From: Paraburkholderia caffeinitolerans
Lineage (GTDB): Bacteria > Pseudomonadota > Gammaproteobacteria > Burkholderiales > Burkholderiaceae
Direction of reading: 5' to 3'
NCBI RefSeq assembly: GCF_902859945.1
Contig: NZ_CADIKL010000008.1
Coordinates: forward strand, 124,001-188,000
Length of the DNA: 64,000 nt
Shown here: positions 54,908 through 63,661 of the stretch, in pieces
Position numbering within the stretch: position 1 is the stretch's first letter
How the letters are laid out: every line of letters starts with the position of its first letter
Notes under the pieces: generated by a model
Seen by the model: the letters and a program-made list of their open reading frames with translations, nothing else
Database searches by the model: none
Told to the model about the DNA's origin: nothing
Made by a program: the position numbers and the translations under genes

Positions 54908-55996
54908 CTAGTCGGGAAACACGATACGCAGTTCGGCGCTCGCTGGCGTCGCGCTGCATGCAAGCGTCCAGCCGGCCGCGCGTTCTTCTTCGTCGAGCAC
55001 GCTGTTCTCCGCCAGCGTCACGCTGCCTGCCTCCACGCGGCACATGCACGCGCCGCACAGGCCGCTGCGGCACGAACTGGGCGGCGAGAGACCGGCGCGC
55101 TCCATCGCGTCGAGCAGCGTCTCGTTGGGTTCGCAGGTGAACTGCGTGCTTGCGCCGTCGAGTTGCGTTTCGATGTGCGCGGATTGCGGCGCGCTTTCGG
55201 TCACGCTTGCAGTTGCCTCACGCTCGATGCCTTGTGCCTGTGCCGGCGGCTGCGTGCGCGCGGACGGTCCCGCCTGCGCGGGCCGGTCGGGCAGCGAAGC
55301 AAAGCGCTCGACATGAATCTTCGCGCGCGGCAGCCCGAGCGCGAGCATCGCGGCCAGAGCGCTTTCCATGAAGAGCGCCGGTCCACAAATGAAGCATTCC
55401 TGCCGGCTCCATGGCCGCGCCAGCTCTTCCAGGTGGCGCTGCTGCGGCACGCCCTGCACGCTGTCGAGCCAGTGAATCACGCGCAGCCTGCCGGGGTGCC
55501 GCTGCGCGAGATCGCGCAACGCCGCGCCGAAGATCACCGAGGATTCGTCGCGGTTCGCATAGATCAGCGTGAGCATGCCGCGCCCGCCCACCAGCGCCGC
55601 CTTGAGAATCGAGAGTACCGGCGTGATACCGCTGCCGCCCGCGAACAGCAGCAGGTCGTCGTCGAGCGAGCGCGGCGTGAAGACGCCCGCGGGCGCCATC
55701 ACGTCGAGTTCGTCGCCGGGGTGCACGCTGTCGCACAGCCAGTTGGAGGCACGGCCCTCGCGCACGCGCTTGACCGTGATCTTCGGGGCCGTGTCCACGC
55801 CGGGGGCGCTGGACAGCGAGTAGCAGCGCTGCAACGTCGCCTGCTCGCCCGGCAGGCGCAGCGTCAGAAACTGCCCGGGCCGGTACGCGAATGCGTCGGC
55901 CAGCGCCACGGGCAGTTCGAACACGAACGAGCGCGCATCGGCGCTTTCGGCTATCACGTCGGCTACCCGCAGCCGATGAAAACGCGCTTCGGTCAT
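54908..55996 (-). CDS. kshB: 3-ketosteroid 9-alpha-hydroxylase reductase, KshB-like
   Basis: The 362-residue class IA reductase has an FAD-binding motif QRCYSLSSAPG and the NAD-binding GGSGITPVLSILKAAL. The C-terminal plant-type 2Fe-2S domain starts SCRSGLCGACMC (Cys-x4-Cys-x2-Cys) and has the fourth Cys in LACSATP. A linker rich in Gln/Ala/Pro precedes the ferredoxin domain. It would pass electrons from NADH to KshA, encoded about 22 kb away. It lies between a 3beta/17beta-HSD gene and fadD3 and was probably co-transcribed with kstD. Confidence 0.88.
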   Translation of the reverse strand: MTEARFHRLRVADVIAESADARSFVFELPVALADAFAYRPGQFLTLRLPGEQATLQRCYSLSSAPGVDTAPKITVKRVREGRASNWLCDSVHPGDELDVMAPAGVFTPRSLDDDLLLFAGGSGITPVLSILKAALVGGRGMLTLIYANRDESSVIFGAALRDLAQRHPGRLRVIHWLDSVQGVPQQRHLEELARPWSRQECFICGPALFMESALAAMLALGLPRAKIHVERFASLPDRPAQAGPSARTQPPAQAQGIEREATASVTESAPQSAHIETQLDGASTQFTCEPNETLLDAMERAGLSPPSSCRSGLCGACMCRVEAGSVTLAENSVLDEEERAAGWTLACSATPASAELRIVFPD

Positions 55997-56007
55997 GGTG
56001 TATTACC

Positions 56008-56772
56008 TCAGGCAACGCCCATGATCATCTGCGCGTTGTCGATGCGATACTCGCTGCCGTTGATGAAGCGCGATTCATCGGAGGCGAGGAACAGCACGAG
56101 TTGCGCGATGTCTTCGGGCAGGCACATGCGCGAGCGCGGATCGACCGACTCGGTGATCTGCGTGCGCCCCGCTTCGGCCGAGCCGAAGAACGGCTCGGTC
56201 ATGGGCGTGAGAATGCCGTCCGGGTGAATGGTGTTGGCGCGGATCTTGTAGCCCTGCTGCTTGCAGTGCGCGGCGATCGAGCGCGTCATGGCCGTGACCG
56301 CGCCCTTGCTAGCCGAGTACGCGCAGAATGCGCCAAGGCCGCCCAGCGCCGCCACCGAAGACATATTGACGATCGAGCCGCCCTTCTCCTTCATCGCGCG
56401 CACCGCGGCCTGGCAGCCGAGGAAGTAGCCGTCCGCGTTGATGCGCAGCACGCGCTGCCATTGTTCGAGCGTGGCGTCTTCGATGCTGCCGAGTTGCAGG
56501 ATGGCCGCGTTGTTGACGAGCACGTCAGGCGTGCCGAACTGCTTTTGCGCAGCGCCGAACACATCGTTCCAGCCCGATTCCGAGGCAATGTCGTGACGCA
56601 CGAACAGCGCCGCGTCGCCGATCTGCGCGGCCACGGCGCGGCCCGCTTCCTCGTTCAAGTCGGTGAGCACGACGCGTGCGCCTTCAGCGGCGAACAGCAA
56701 CGCGTCGCACTTGCCCACGCCGCTCGCGGCGCCCGTGATCACGGCGATCTTGCCCTTGAGTCTGTCTCCCAT
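56008..56772 (-). CDS. 3beta/17beta-hydroxysteroid dehydrogenase
   Basis: The 254-residue SDR has the same length as the Comamonas testosteroni 3beta/17beta-HSD and shares its patterns: GDRLKGKIAVITGAASGVGKCDALLF, LFVRHDIASESGW, FLGCQAAVRAMKEKGGSIVNMSSVAA, YSASKGAVTAMTRSIAAHCKQQGYKIRANTIHPDGILTPM and IAQLVLFLASDESRFINGSEY. Asp in VLTDLNEEAG predicts NAD(H). It would oxidise 3- or 17-hydroxysteroids to the ketones used by KstD and KshAB. It lies 11 bp after kshB in map order and 18 bp from the FAD dehydrogenase gene. Confidence 0.86.
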   Translation of the reverse strand: MGDRLKGKIAVITGAASGVGKCDALLFAAEGARVVLTDLNEEAGRAVAAQIGDAALFVRHDIASESGWNDVFGAAQKQFGTPDVLVNNAAILQLGSIEDATLEQWQRVLRINADGYFLGCQAAVRAMKEKGGSIVNMSSVAALGGLGAFCAYSASKGAVTAMTRSIAAHCKQQGYKIRANTIHPDGILTPMTEPFFGSAEAGRTQITESVDPRSRMCLPEDIAQLVLFLASDESRFINGSEYRIDNAQMIMGVA

Positions 56773-56790
56773 CTTCGTTCTCTCTCTTCG

Positions 56791-58584
56791 TCAGTGTGTC
56801 AGTGGATAAAGCGGAATGACTTTCGCGCTTGCTGTTTTGATCGCGGATGCTTTACGTTCGGCATCCTGATCATTGAAAATCCGCTCGCGTGCGGCCTGCG
56901 TTTCGCGCGCTGCCGCGCGGCCCGCCTGGCGGCCCGACCAGATGCAGTCCGCGAGCGAGAGTCCGCTCACGTAGTGATTCGAAGCGAGGCCGCGCGCGGC
57001 GCGCCCCACCGCGTAAAGCCCTTCGACCGCGCCGCCTTTAGCGCGCAGCACGGCGTTGGTGGTTTCGTCCACGCGCAGGCCGCCCAGGGTGATCGCGGGG
57101 CATGGAAACGCGCGGCTCGCCGCCGAGATGTCGAGCGCGTAGAACGGCGCTTGCGCGAGCGGCGCGAGCATCGCGGCGGATTTGCCGAAACCCGCGTCGC
57201 GCCCTTGCCGCGCGGCGGCGCGGTACGCGGCCAGCGAGCGTTCGAGCGTGGCGGCGTCCGCGCCGATCTGCTCGGCTAGCTGCGCCACGGTGGCCGCGCG
57301 CTTGCGCCCGCCCAGCATGAGCATCAGCGCGGGCACGCTCTGGAATGCCCACAGGCGGCCACGCACGCATTCGCGCAACGCCTCGCGCACGAGCGCCGCA
57401 TCGAGAATCAACCACGCGCGCCCGTCGCGCGTCTCGCACATCGCATGGCCGAGCGTCGCGCCGTAGACCTCTTCGTTGCAGAAGCGCTCGCCACGCGCAT
57501 CCACCACGCAGCCGCGCGCCCAGGCGAACGGCGGGTTGATGAAGCGCCACGCGGAAACGCGCTCCATGCGGTCCGCGACGCCGCCCGCCGAGACGCCGAG
57601 GCGAATCCCCGAGCCGTCGCAGCCGGTGGTGCCGAGACGCCAGTTGGCGAGATAGCGCGGCGCGTGCTGCGCGAGCATCTCGTGGTTGAAAATGAAACCG
57701 CCCGTGGCGAGCACCACGGCATCGGCGCGAATATCGAGCGCACGGCTCGCGCGCAGTTCCAGGCGAAGCAGCGCCGCGCGCAGACGGTCGGCGAGCGCGG
57801 GCAGGCCGTTGTGCAGCTTGTCGGCCCAGCGGGCGAGGCGCGCATGCTGGCGCTGCGCGCGGCCCGGCTCGACGCGCCAGACCTGCGCGCCGATCACTCG
57901 GCCAGTTGTATCGACGATGAGCCTGCGCACGCCCGCGTGGCGCAGGATCTCGACATTGGGCTCGGCCTGCACGGCACGGCGCAGCGTGTCGAACAGCACG
58001 CGCCCCGACATGCCGCGCCCCTTCGTGCGATGCCCGCGCGGCGCGGGCGGCACGGCGGGCGCGTCGCCCACCGCTTCATTGCCCGAGTAGTAGAGATAGG
58101 CGTGCTCGGGCGGATAGGAGGTCTTGCGCGCGGGCATCGTCGAGCCGAAGCGCACACCCTGGCGTTCGAGCCACGCGAGTTGCGCGACGCTGCCATTGCA
58201 AAAGCGTTCGAGCGCGTCCGGCGAAACCGCATCGCCCACTTCGCCTTGCAGATAGGCGGCCATTGCCTCGGGCGTGTCCGCATACCCGGCCTCGCGCTGA
58301 TAAGTCGTACCGCCGCCCGCGTAGACCACGCCGCCGCTCTTCGCGCTCGCGCCGCCGCCCTCGAAGCGCTCGACGATGCGCACGCGCGCGCCGGCCTGCG
58401 CCGCCTCCAGCGCGGCGCACGCACCCGCCGCGCCGAAGCCCGCAATCAGCACGCCGCACGCGTCGTCCCAGCGGTGCGCCCTTACATCGGCGACGACGAG
58501 CGGCGGCTCCACAGGCGTCGCGCTCGCGCCTGCCTGGGCGTGCGTGTTCGCGTCGTTCATGGCGTGAGCGGCGCGCGCGTTCAT
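56791..58584 (-). CDS. FAD-dependent 3-ketosteroid dehydrogenase, probably delta4(5alpha)-type (TesI-like)
   Basis: The 597-residue flavoprotein has an N-terminal extension, then GVLIAGFGAAGACAALEAAQAGARVRIVERFEGGGASAKSGGVVYAGGG for FAD. The C-terminal fumarate-reductase/KstD-like segment reads ISAASRAFPCPAITLGGLRVDETTNAVL, GLYAVGRAARGLASNHYVSGLSLADCIWSGRQAG. It differs clearly from the KstD encoded next door, so it probably handles 5alpha-reduced steroids (delta4(5alpha)-dehydrogenase, as TesI in Comamonas). The start overlaps the hsaB stop as ATGA; an in-frame ATG at 58560 is an alternative. Confidence 0.75.
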   Translation of the reverse strand: MNARAAHAMNDANTHAQAGASATPVEPPLVVADVRAHRWDDACGVLIAGFGAAGACAALEAAQAGARVRIVERFEGGGASAKSGGVVYAGGGTTYQREAGYADTPEAMAAYLQGEVGDAVSPDALERFCNGSVAQLAWLERQGVRFGSTMPARKTSYPPEHAYLYYSGNEAVGDAPAVPPAPRGHRTKGRGMSGRVLFDTLRRAVQAEPNVEILRHAGVRRLIVDTTGRVIGAQVWRVEPGRAQRQHARLARWADKLHNGLPALADRLRAALLRLELRASRALDIRADAVVLATGGFIFNHEMLAQHAPRYLANWRLGTTGCDGSGIRLGVSAGGVADRMERVSAWRFINPPFAWARGCVVDARGERFCNEEVYGATLGHAMCETRDGRAWLILDAALVREALRECVRGRLWAFQSVPALMLMLGGRKRAATVAQLAEQIGADAATLERSLAAYRAAARQGRDAGFGKSAAMLAPLAQAPFYALDISAASRAFPCPAITLGGLRVDETTNAVLRAKGGAVEGLYAVGRAARGLASNHYVSGLSLADCIWSGRQAGRAAARETQAARERIFNDQDAERKASAIKTASAKVIPLYPLTH

Positions 58585-59126
58585 GCGGTGGCGCAGCGTG
58601 CGAGCGCGGCGGAAGCCGCAGCCGTGGCGGCCGTGCCTGCCGTGGTGTAAGCGCCATCCACGTACAGGAGCGGATCGATCTCGCCGCTCAGCTTCACTTC
58701 GAGCAGCCGGCCGATGAACACCGTATGCGTGCCGTAGTCGAAGCGGCCGTCCTGGCGGCACACGAGATTGGCCTGCGCGCCATGCAGATACGGCACGCCA
58801 TCGACGGAACGCTGCCAGTCGCCGGTCGAGAAGCGATCTTCGCCCTTCAGGCGTCCGCTGCAGTCGATGGCAATGCCCTGCTGCTGCGCCGCCAGCAGGT
58901 TCACGCAGAAGTCCGCACCCGCCGCGAGCGGCGGATAAATCGACGAAGACCGGTTGATGCAGATGAGCAGCGAAGGCGGTTCGGTCGACAGCGAATCCAC
59001 CGCCGTGGCCGACATCGAATAGCGGCGCTCGCCGTCACAGCAGCTGATGACGGTGACCGAACGCGCGAGGCGGCGCATCGCTTGCAGCATGTCCGCGCGC
59101 AGCGGTTCCAGGGAAAGTTCGCTCAT
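58581..59126 (-). CDS. hsaB: Flavin reductase of 3-HSA hydroxylase, HsaB/TesA1-like
   Basis: The 181-residue FMN-binding split-barrel protein has MRRLARSVTVISCCDGERRYSMSATAVDSLSTEPPSLLICINRSSSIYPPL, typical of the reductase partner of two-component flavin monooxygenases, and the GTHTVFIGRLLEV segment. It supplies reduced flavin to HsaA. It is coupled by ATGA overlaps to kstD upstream and the FAD dehydrogenase gene downstream. Confidence 0.88.
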   Translation of the reverse strand: MSELSLEPLRADMLQAMRRLARSVTVISCCDGERRYSMSATAVDSLSTEPPSLLICINRSSSIYPPLAAGADFCVNLLAAQQQGIAIDCSGRLKGEDRFSTGDWQRSVDGVPYLHGAQANLVCRQDGRFDYGTHTVFIGRLLEVKLSGEIDPLLYVDGAYTTAGTAATAAASAALARCATA

Positions 59127-60904
59127 TGTGTGACTCCACGAAGCTCGTGGCCTTGGTCCTGGTTTTGACGCTGGCCGGGGTGATCAGTTGTTTCGTATGC
59201 CGAATTTTTTGGGTCGGCGAGGTAATTGGCGGCGCGATAGCCGAAGGTCATCGCCGGCCCGAGCGTCGATCCCGCGCCGGGGTAGCTCGCGCCCATCATC
59301 GAGGCGCTCGTATTGCCTATCGCGTAGAGGCCCGCGATGGCGCTGCCGTCGGCGCGCAGCACGCGTGCGTCGGCGTCGGTGAGCAAGCCGCCCTTCGTGC
59401 CGATGTCGCCCGCGTCGATGCGCACCGCGTAGAACGGCGCTTCGCCGATCGGCGCGAGACACGGGTTGGGCTGCACCGACGGGTCGCCATAGTAGGTATC
59501 GAAAACATTGCCGCCCTTGCCGAATTCCTCGTCCACGCCGCTTGCCGCGTAGCCGTTCATGCGCACGATGGTCTCGCGCAGGCCGGCTGCCTCCACGCCG
59601 ATTTTCGCGGCCAGCGCGTCGAGCGAATCCGCGCGGTGCAGCAGCGCGCGAAACGCGGCCGGAATGCGCGAGTCCGGCATCATCGATGCGGGCATGACCG
59701 GGCCACAGGGGTAGTTCTTGCGAAAGCGCGCGTCGAAGATCATCCATGCGGGCACGTTCGCGCCCGTTGCCGCATGGTCGCGATACATCGCGGGCACGAA
59801 CTCCGAGTACGGCGCGGCCTCGTTGACGAAGCGCCGTCCGAGCGCGTTGACGATCACGCAGCCAGGCAGGTTGCGCTCCACGAACAGCGCGCGCTGCTTT
59901 TCCTCGCCTTCCACGCGCACCGTGGGCGCGCCCCAGACGTGCTCCATGAGCGCGAGCGCGCCGCCCGCCTGCTCGCCGGCCACGATGGCGTCGCCGGTGT
60001 TGAACGGCGGCGTTGCGCTCCACTGCGCCTCGGTGGGCTGCGGCAGGTAGCGCTCGCGCATCGCCTGGTTGCGCTCGAAGCCGCCCGCCGCGAGAATCAC
60101 GCCGCGCCGCGCGAGCAGGCGCACCGTCTTGCCTTGGCGCTCGGCCACCACGCCCGTGATGCGGCCGTTCTCTTCGATCAGTTCGCGCATGGGCGTGGAG
60201 AGCCACAGCGGCACCTTGCGTTCAAGCAGCGCGTAACGCAGGCCGCCCACCAGCGCATTGCCGAGCGTGAGCCGCCGGTCGCGCCGCGAGCGCATCCGTG
60301 CGCCGATATCGAACCAGTAGCGCCCGAATTCGCGCAGCGCGAGCGTGATAAAACCGCGCTCTTTCGCGAGCAGCGTGTGCGCCTCTTTGGAGGTCACCGC
60401 CACGCGCCCGCCGATCAGCGTGCCGGGCGATGGCTGGCGCAGCCGCGCGAACTCCGCGCCTAGACGCCCGCCGTCGAACGACAGCGGATCGAGCGCGCGA
60501 TAGCCGGGCATCGCGCCGGGCTGGCTCTGGAAGTAGTCGGCATAGCGCGAGAGCGACTGGTAGCGCACGGGCGTGCGCGCTTCCAGATAGCGCAGCATCT
60601 CGGGCGCGGTGTCGAGATAGGCGTCGAGACGCCCGTTGGTTGCCGCGCCCTGCGTGCACGCTTCGATATAGGTGCGCGCGGCCTCGCGCGTATCCGTGCC
60701 GCCTTCCTCGGCGATATGGTGATTGCACGGCACCCAGATGCCGCCGCCCGACACCGCCGACGTGCCGCCGTAGTGCGGGCTCTTTTCGAGCACGAGCACC
60801 GAGAGACCGAGATCGGCGGCGCGGCACGCAGCGAGCAGGCCGCCCGCGCCGGAACCGACGATCAGCACATCGAACGTTTCAGTTTCCATGGCTTGATCGT
60901 TCAT
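59123..60904 (-). CDS. kstD: 3-ketosteroid delta1-dehydrogenase
   Basis: The 593-residue flavoenzyme has the FAD motif FDVLIVGSGAGGLLAACRAADLGLSVLVLEKSPHYGGTSAVSGGGIWVPCNH. The KstD C-terminal core follows: YYGDPSVQPNPCLAPIGEAPFYAVRIDAGDIGTKGGL, which holds the conserved catalytic Tyr and Gly, then GLYAIGNTSASMMGASYPGAGSTLGPAMTFGYRAANYL. It introduces the C1-C2 double bond, and with KshAB triggers B-ring opening. It lies 10 bp after hsaA and overlaps hsaB by ATGA. The length is slightly above that of typical KstD enzymes. Confidence 0.92.
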   Translation of the reverse strand: MNDQAMETETFDVLIVGSGAGGLLAACRAADLGLSVLVLEKSPHYGGTSAVSGGGIWVPCNHHIAEEGGTDTREAARTYIEACTQGAATNGRLDAYLDTAPEMLRYLEARTPVRYQSLSRYADYFQSQPGAMPGYRALDPLSFDGGRLGAEFARLRQPSPGTLIGGRVAVTSKEAHTLLAKERGFITLALREFGRYWFDIGARMRSRRDRRLTLGNALVGGLRYALLERKVPLWLSTPMRELIEENGRITGVVAERQGKTVRLLARRGVILAAGGFERNQAMRERYLPQPTEAQWSATPPFNTGDAIVAGEQAGGALALMEHVWGAPTVRVEGEEKQRALFVERNLPGCVIVNALGRRFVNEAAPYSEFVPAMYRDHAATGANVPAWMIFDARFRKNYPCGPVMPASMMPDSRIPAAFRALLHRADSLDALAAKIGVEAAGLRETIVRMNGYAASGVDEEFGKGGNVFDTYYGDPSVQPNPCLAPIGEAPFYAVRIDAGDIGTKGGLLTDADARVLRADGSAIAGLYAIGNTSASMMGASYPGAGSTLGPAMTFGYRAANYLADPKNSAYETTDHPGQRQNQDQGHELRGVTQ

Positions 60905-60914
60905 GAGCGCCGCC

Positions 60915-62108
60915 TCAGATGAAGAAGTCGGTGTTGGTGCGGCCGAGCATCACCGCGCCGAGATTCTGGCCGAAGCGGTCGAGATTGTTGGCGTAGTGCG
61001 CGCGCGCCGCGTGCAGGTCGAGAAAGCGCCGCACGAGCGGGTTGCGGCGGTAAATGCCGTTGCCGCCCGCATAACGCAGCAGCGCATTGGCCGCCTGTGC
61101 GCAGCGCTCCGCCACCTGCGCCGACTGATAGCGGAAATGCACGCGCCGCTCGATCGACACTTCGGGGCCGCCCTGCACCGCCGCGAGCAGTTCATCGAAG
61201 TTGCGGCGCAACAGCACCTGCATTTCGTCGATGGCAACCGCCGCGTTCGCGCAGGCGCTTTGCGCGCCGGTGTCGTCGGAGGTCTTCGCGCCGCTATTGG
61301 AACTCACGCGATTGGTTGCGTAAGCGCGGAAGTCGTCCACTGCGCCTTGCAGTGCGCCAATGCACGCCGTGCAAACCGCGCGCACGAAAATCTGCGCGAA
61401 CGGCAGGCGGAACAGCGGCGCATCATTCAACGCGAGGCCAGGGCTCGTGCCCATCATGCCGTCCACGGCCTTGTGGGTGCGGTACTCGGGCACGAATACA
61501 TCGTTCACCACGATGTCGTGGCTGCCCGTGGCGCGCAGGCCCAGCACGTCCCAGTCGCGCTCGATCGTGTAGTCGGACTTCGGCAGCAGGAAGGTGCGGT
61601 ATTCGGGCGGCTCGCCCGCGCGCGCCGGAGGCACCAGCGCGCCGAGGAACACCCACTCGCACAGTTCGCTGCCGCTGGAGAATTTCCAGTGGCCCGAGAG
61701 CCGGAAGCCGCCTTCCACGGGCGTGACCTTGCCCACCGGCATATACGTGGAAGCGATGAGCGTGGCCGGGTCCTTGCCCCAGACATCTTGTTGCGCGCGC
61801 TCGTCGAACAGCGCGAGCTGCCAGTTGTGCACGCCCACCACGCCGTACACCCATGCGGTGGACATGCAGCCGCGCGCGAGCGCCATCTGGATTTCAAAAA
61901 ACGTTTGCGGGTCCAGTTCATAGCCGCCGTAGCGCTTCGGCTGGAGCACCTTGAAGAAGCCGGCTGCCTGCATGTCGGCGATGGTCTGCGCCGGGATGCG
62001 GCCCGCGGCCTCCGCCGCGTCGCCGCGCTCGGCCAGCACGGGTGCGAGCGCGTGGGCGCGTGCGATCAGTTCGGCCGCAAGGGCATTCGATTCGTGGTCT
62101 CGGTGCAC
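60915..62108 (-). CDS. hsaA: 3-HSA hydroxylase oxygenase, HsaA/TesA2-like
   Basis: The 397-residue protein has the acyl-CoA-dehydrogenase fold of group D flavin monooxygenases: IPAQTIADMQAAGFFKVLQPKRYGGYELDPQTFFEIQMALARGCMSTAWVYGVVGVHNW, RLSGHWKFSSGSELCEWVFLGALV and VPEYRTHKAVDGMMG. It hydroxylates 3-HSA to the catechol cleaved by HsaC, using reduced flavin from HsaB. It begins with GTG, with AGGAGA about 6 nt upstream. It heads the hsaA-kstD-hsaB cluster. Confidence 0.9.
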   Translation of the reverse strand: MHRDHESNALAAELIARAHALAPVLAERGDAAEAAGRIPAQTIADMQAAGFFKVLQPKRYGGYELDPQTFFEIQMALARGCMSTAWVYGVVGVHNWQLALFDERAQQDVWGKDPATLIASTYMPVGKVTPVEGGFRLSGHWKFSSGSELCEWVFLGALVPPARAGEPPEYRTFLLPKSDYTIERDWDVLGLRATGSHDIVVNDVFVPEYRTHKAVDGMMGTSPGLALNDAPLFRLPFAQIFVRAVCTACIGALQGAVDDFRAYATNRVSSNSGAKTSDDTGAQSACANAAVAIDEMQVLLRRNFDELLAAVQGGPEVSIERRVHFRYQSAQVAERCAQAANALLRYAGGNGIYRRNPLVRRFLDLHAARAHYANNLDRFGQNLGAVMLGRTNTDFFI

Positions 62109-62200
62109 CGCTGTCTCCTATGTCTTCTTCGGTGGCGCCGTGCGCCACGGTGGTTCGTCGTCGATTCGATCTGCTGGTGCGCCCACGCCCGGCGCGTCAC

Positions 62201-62236
62201 TGCTCAGTTGCTGCTCCGTTGCTGCTCAGTCGTTGC
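62201..62236. repeat. Degenerate 11-bp tandem repeat upstream of hsaA
   Basis: TGCTCAGTTGC, TGCTCCGTTGC and TGCTCAGTCGTTGC follow one another in the gap between hsaA and the LLM gene. The repeat resembles the GCTGCTGTT tracts elsewhere in the window and probably arose by slippage. Confidence 0.55.
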
Positions 62237-62283
62237 TTGCCACGACCTGCGCCGGGCGGGGCGCGTGCGCGCTTGCGCCTGTA

Positions 62284-63423
62284 TCAGGCGACGGCGCGCG
62301 CCTTCACGCGGTTGAAGTACGGAATCACGTGCTCGCCGATGTTGCGGATCGACTCCATCGACGCCTCGTGCGGCACCGTGCCCATCTGCACGAGGAACAG
62401 CACTTCGTCCACGCCGGCTTCCTTCAGGCGTCCTACGTAGCCGATGCAGTCGTCCACCGTGCCGTATGCATGGTTGGGGTTCATCATCGAGAGCGCCGGA
62501 TCGCTGAAGTCCACCACCACTTCTTCCGAGGCGAAGCGCGAGCGGATCACCATCTCGCCGCTATCGGCCTGCACGAGGTCGTCGCCCCACTTCGACGGGT
62601 CGGGACGCTCGCCGCCCGTGTACCAGTACGCGAGCGATTCCATGAAATAGCGCTGGCCGCGAATGCCGATCTTGCGGGCCTGCTGGCCGTCGCCCATCAC
62701 GATGGCCGGGCACAGCGCGGCGAGGTGCTCGGTCGGGCGGAAGCCCACCTGGTCCTCGGCCTTGCGCGTGCTGTATGCCTGGCGATAGAGCGCGTTCTTC
62801 TTCGCCACTTCGTCGGGGCCGCCGAAACCGAGCACGAGCGCGCCAAGACCGCGCTGGCCAGCGCGCGAAAGCGCGTCGCTGTTGGTGCAGGCCATATACA
62901 TGGGCGGATGCGGGTCCTGATACGGCTTCGGGTGAATCGGACGCTTAGGAATCTTGATGTATTTGCCGTCATGCTCGATTTCGTCCTGCACGAACATCTT
63001 CGGCACGAGATACATCGACTCGTCGATCATCGGCTGCAGTTCGTTGAGGTCGTAGCCGAACGCGCCCGCTTCCTGCTGACTGCCGCCCTTGCCCACGCCG
63101 AAGTGCACGCGGCCCTGCGAAAGAATGTCGAGCAGCGCGACGCGCTCGGCCACCTTGATCGGATGATTCATCGCAGGCGGCAGGCAAACCACGCCATGGC
63201 CGAGACCGATGCGCGTGGTGCGGCCCGCGAGATAGGCGAGGAACGTTTCCGGCGCGCTCATGTGCGCATAGTTGGTGAGCGAGGTGTGCTCGACGCACCA
63301 GACGGTGTCGAAGCCCATCTGCTCGGCGAGCAGCGCCTGCTCGACGGTCTCCTTGAAGACGCGGTGGTCGCCTTCGCGGGAAGCATCGGTCGTCTGGGCT
63401 TCGTAAATCAGGGAAAACTTCAT
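62284..63423 (-). CDS. LLM-class (luciferase-like) flavin-dependent oxidoreductase
   Basis: The 379-residue protein has the bacterial-luciferase TIM-barrel start MKFSLIYEAQTTDAS, then AEQMGFDTVWCVEHTSLTNYAHMSAPETFLAYLAGRTTRIGLGHGVVCLPPAMNHPIKVAERVALLDILSQGRVHFGVGKGG. That pattern is typical of FMN-dependent monooxygenases or, in actinobacteria, F420 enzymes. Steroid gene clusters of actinobacteria also contain such genes, but the reaction is not established. AAGGAGACAGCTGCG precedes the ATG. It heads the right arm, and a shared motif copy lies 111 bp upstream. Confidence 0.85.
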   Translation of the reverse strand: MKFSLIYEAQTTDASREGDHRVFKETVEQALLAEQMGFDTVWCVEHTSLTNYAHMSAPETFLAYLAGRTTRIGLGHGVVCLPPAMNHPIKVAERVALLDILSQGRVHFGVGKGGSQQEAGAFGYDLNELQPMIDESMYLVPKMFVQDEIEHDGKYIKIPKRPIHPKPYQDPHPPMYMACTNSDALSRAGQRGLGALVLGFGGPDEVAKKNALYRQAYSTRKAEDQVGFRPTEHLAALCPAIVMGDGQQARKIGIRGQRYFMESLAYWYTGGERPDPSKWGDDLVQADSGEMVIRSRFASEEVVVDFSDPALSMMNPNHAYGTVDDCIGYVGRLKEAGVDEVLFLVQMGTVPHEASMESIRNIGEHVIPYFNRVKARAVA

Positions 63424-63533
63424 CGCAGCTGTCTCCTTGTTTGTCGGACGGGGGCGGCGGGTGCCGCGCTGCCGCCGCAGGTGTAATCGTGACGGTCCAC
63501 GAGATGAAGTTTCTGTGCGCCGGGCAAGCGCTG

Positions 63534-63551
63534 CATCGTCTGTTTGGATTA
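63534..63551 (-). promoter_or_regulatory. Shared island motif copy 4, upstream of the LLM gene
   Basis: The minus-strand sequence TAATCCAAACAGACGATG points toward the LLM gene, starting 111 bp from its ATG. It is the closest relative of the hsaC copy. A second, oppositely oriented copy lies 22 bp away and faces the VOC gene. Confidence 0.55.
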
Positions 63552-63572
63552 GCGGGACCTTAGGCACGCCCC

Positions 63573-63590
63573 TAGTCCAATCGGACATGG
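63573..63590 (+). promoter_or_regulatory. Shared island motif copy 5, upstream of the VOC gene
   Basis: TAGTCCAATCGGACATGG keeps TAGTC-N6-GAC but has ATGG in place of GATG. It points toward the VOC gene, ending 71 bp before its ATG. It contains the small dyad GTCC-AATC-GGAC. It is the weakest of the five copies. Confidence 0.45.
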
Positions 63591-63661
63591 CGCGCGCCCA
63601 CACGCGCGCTAGCATCCCCATATGGCACAACCACGCCAGACCAACTCAAGGGGAAAATGCA

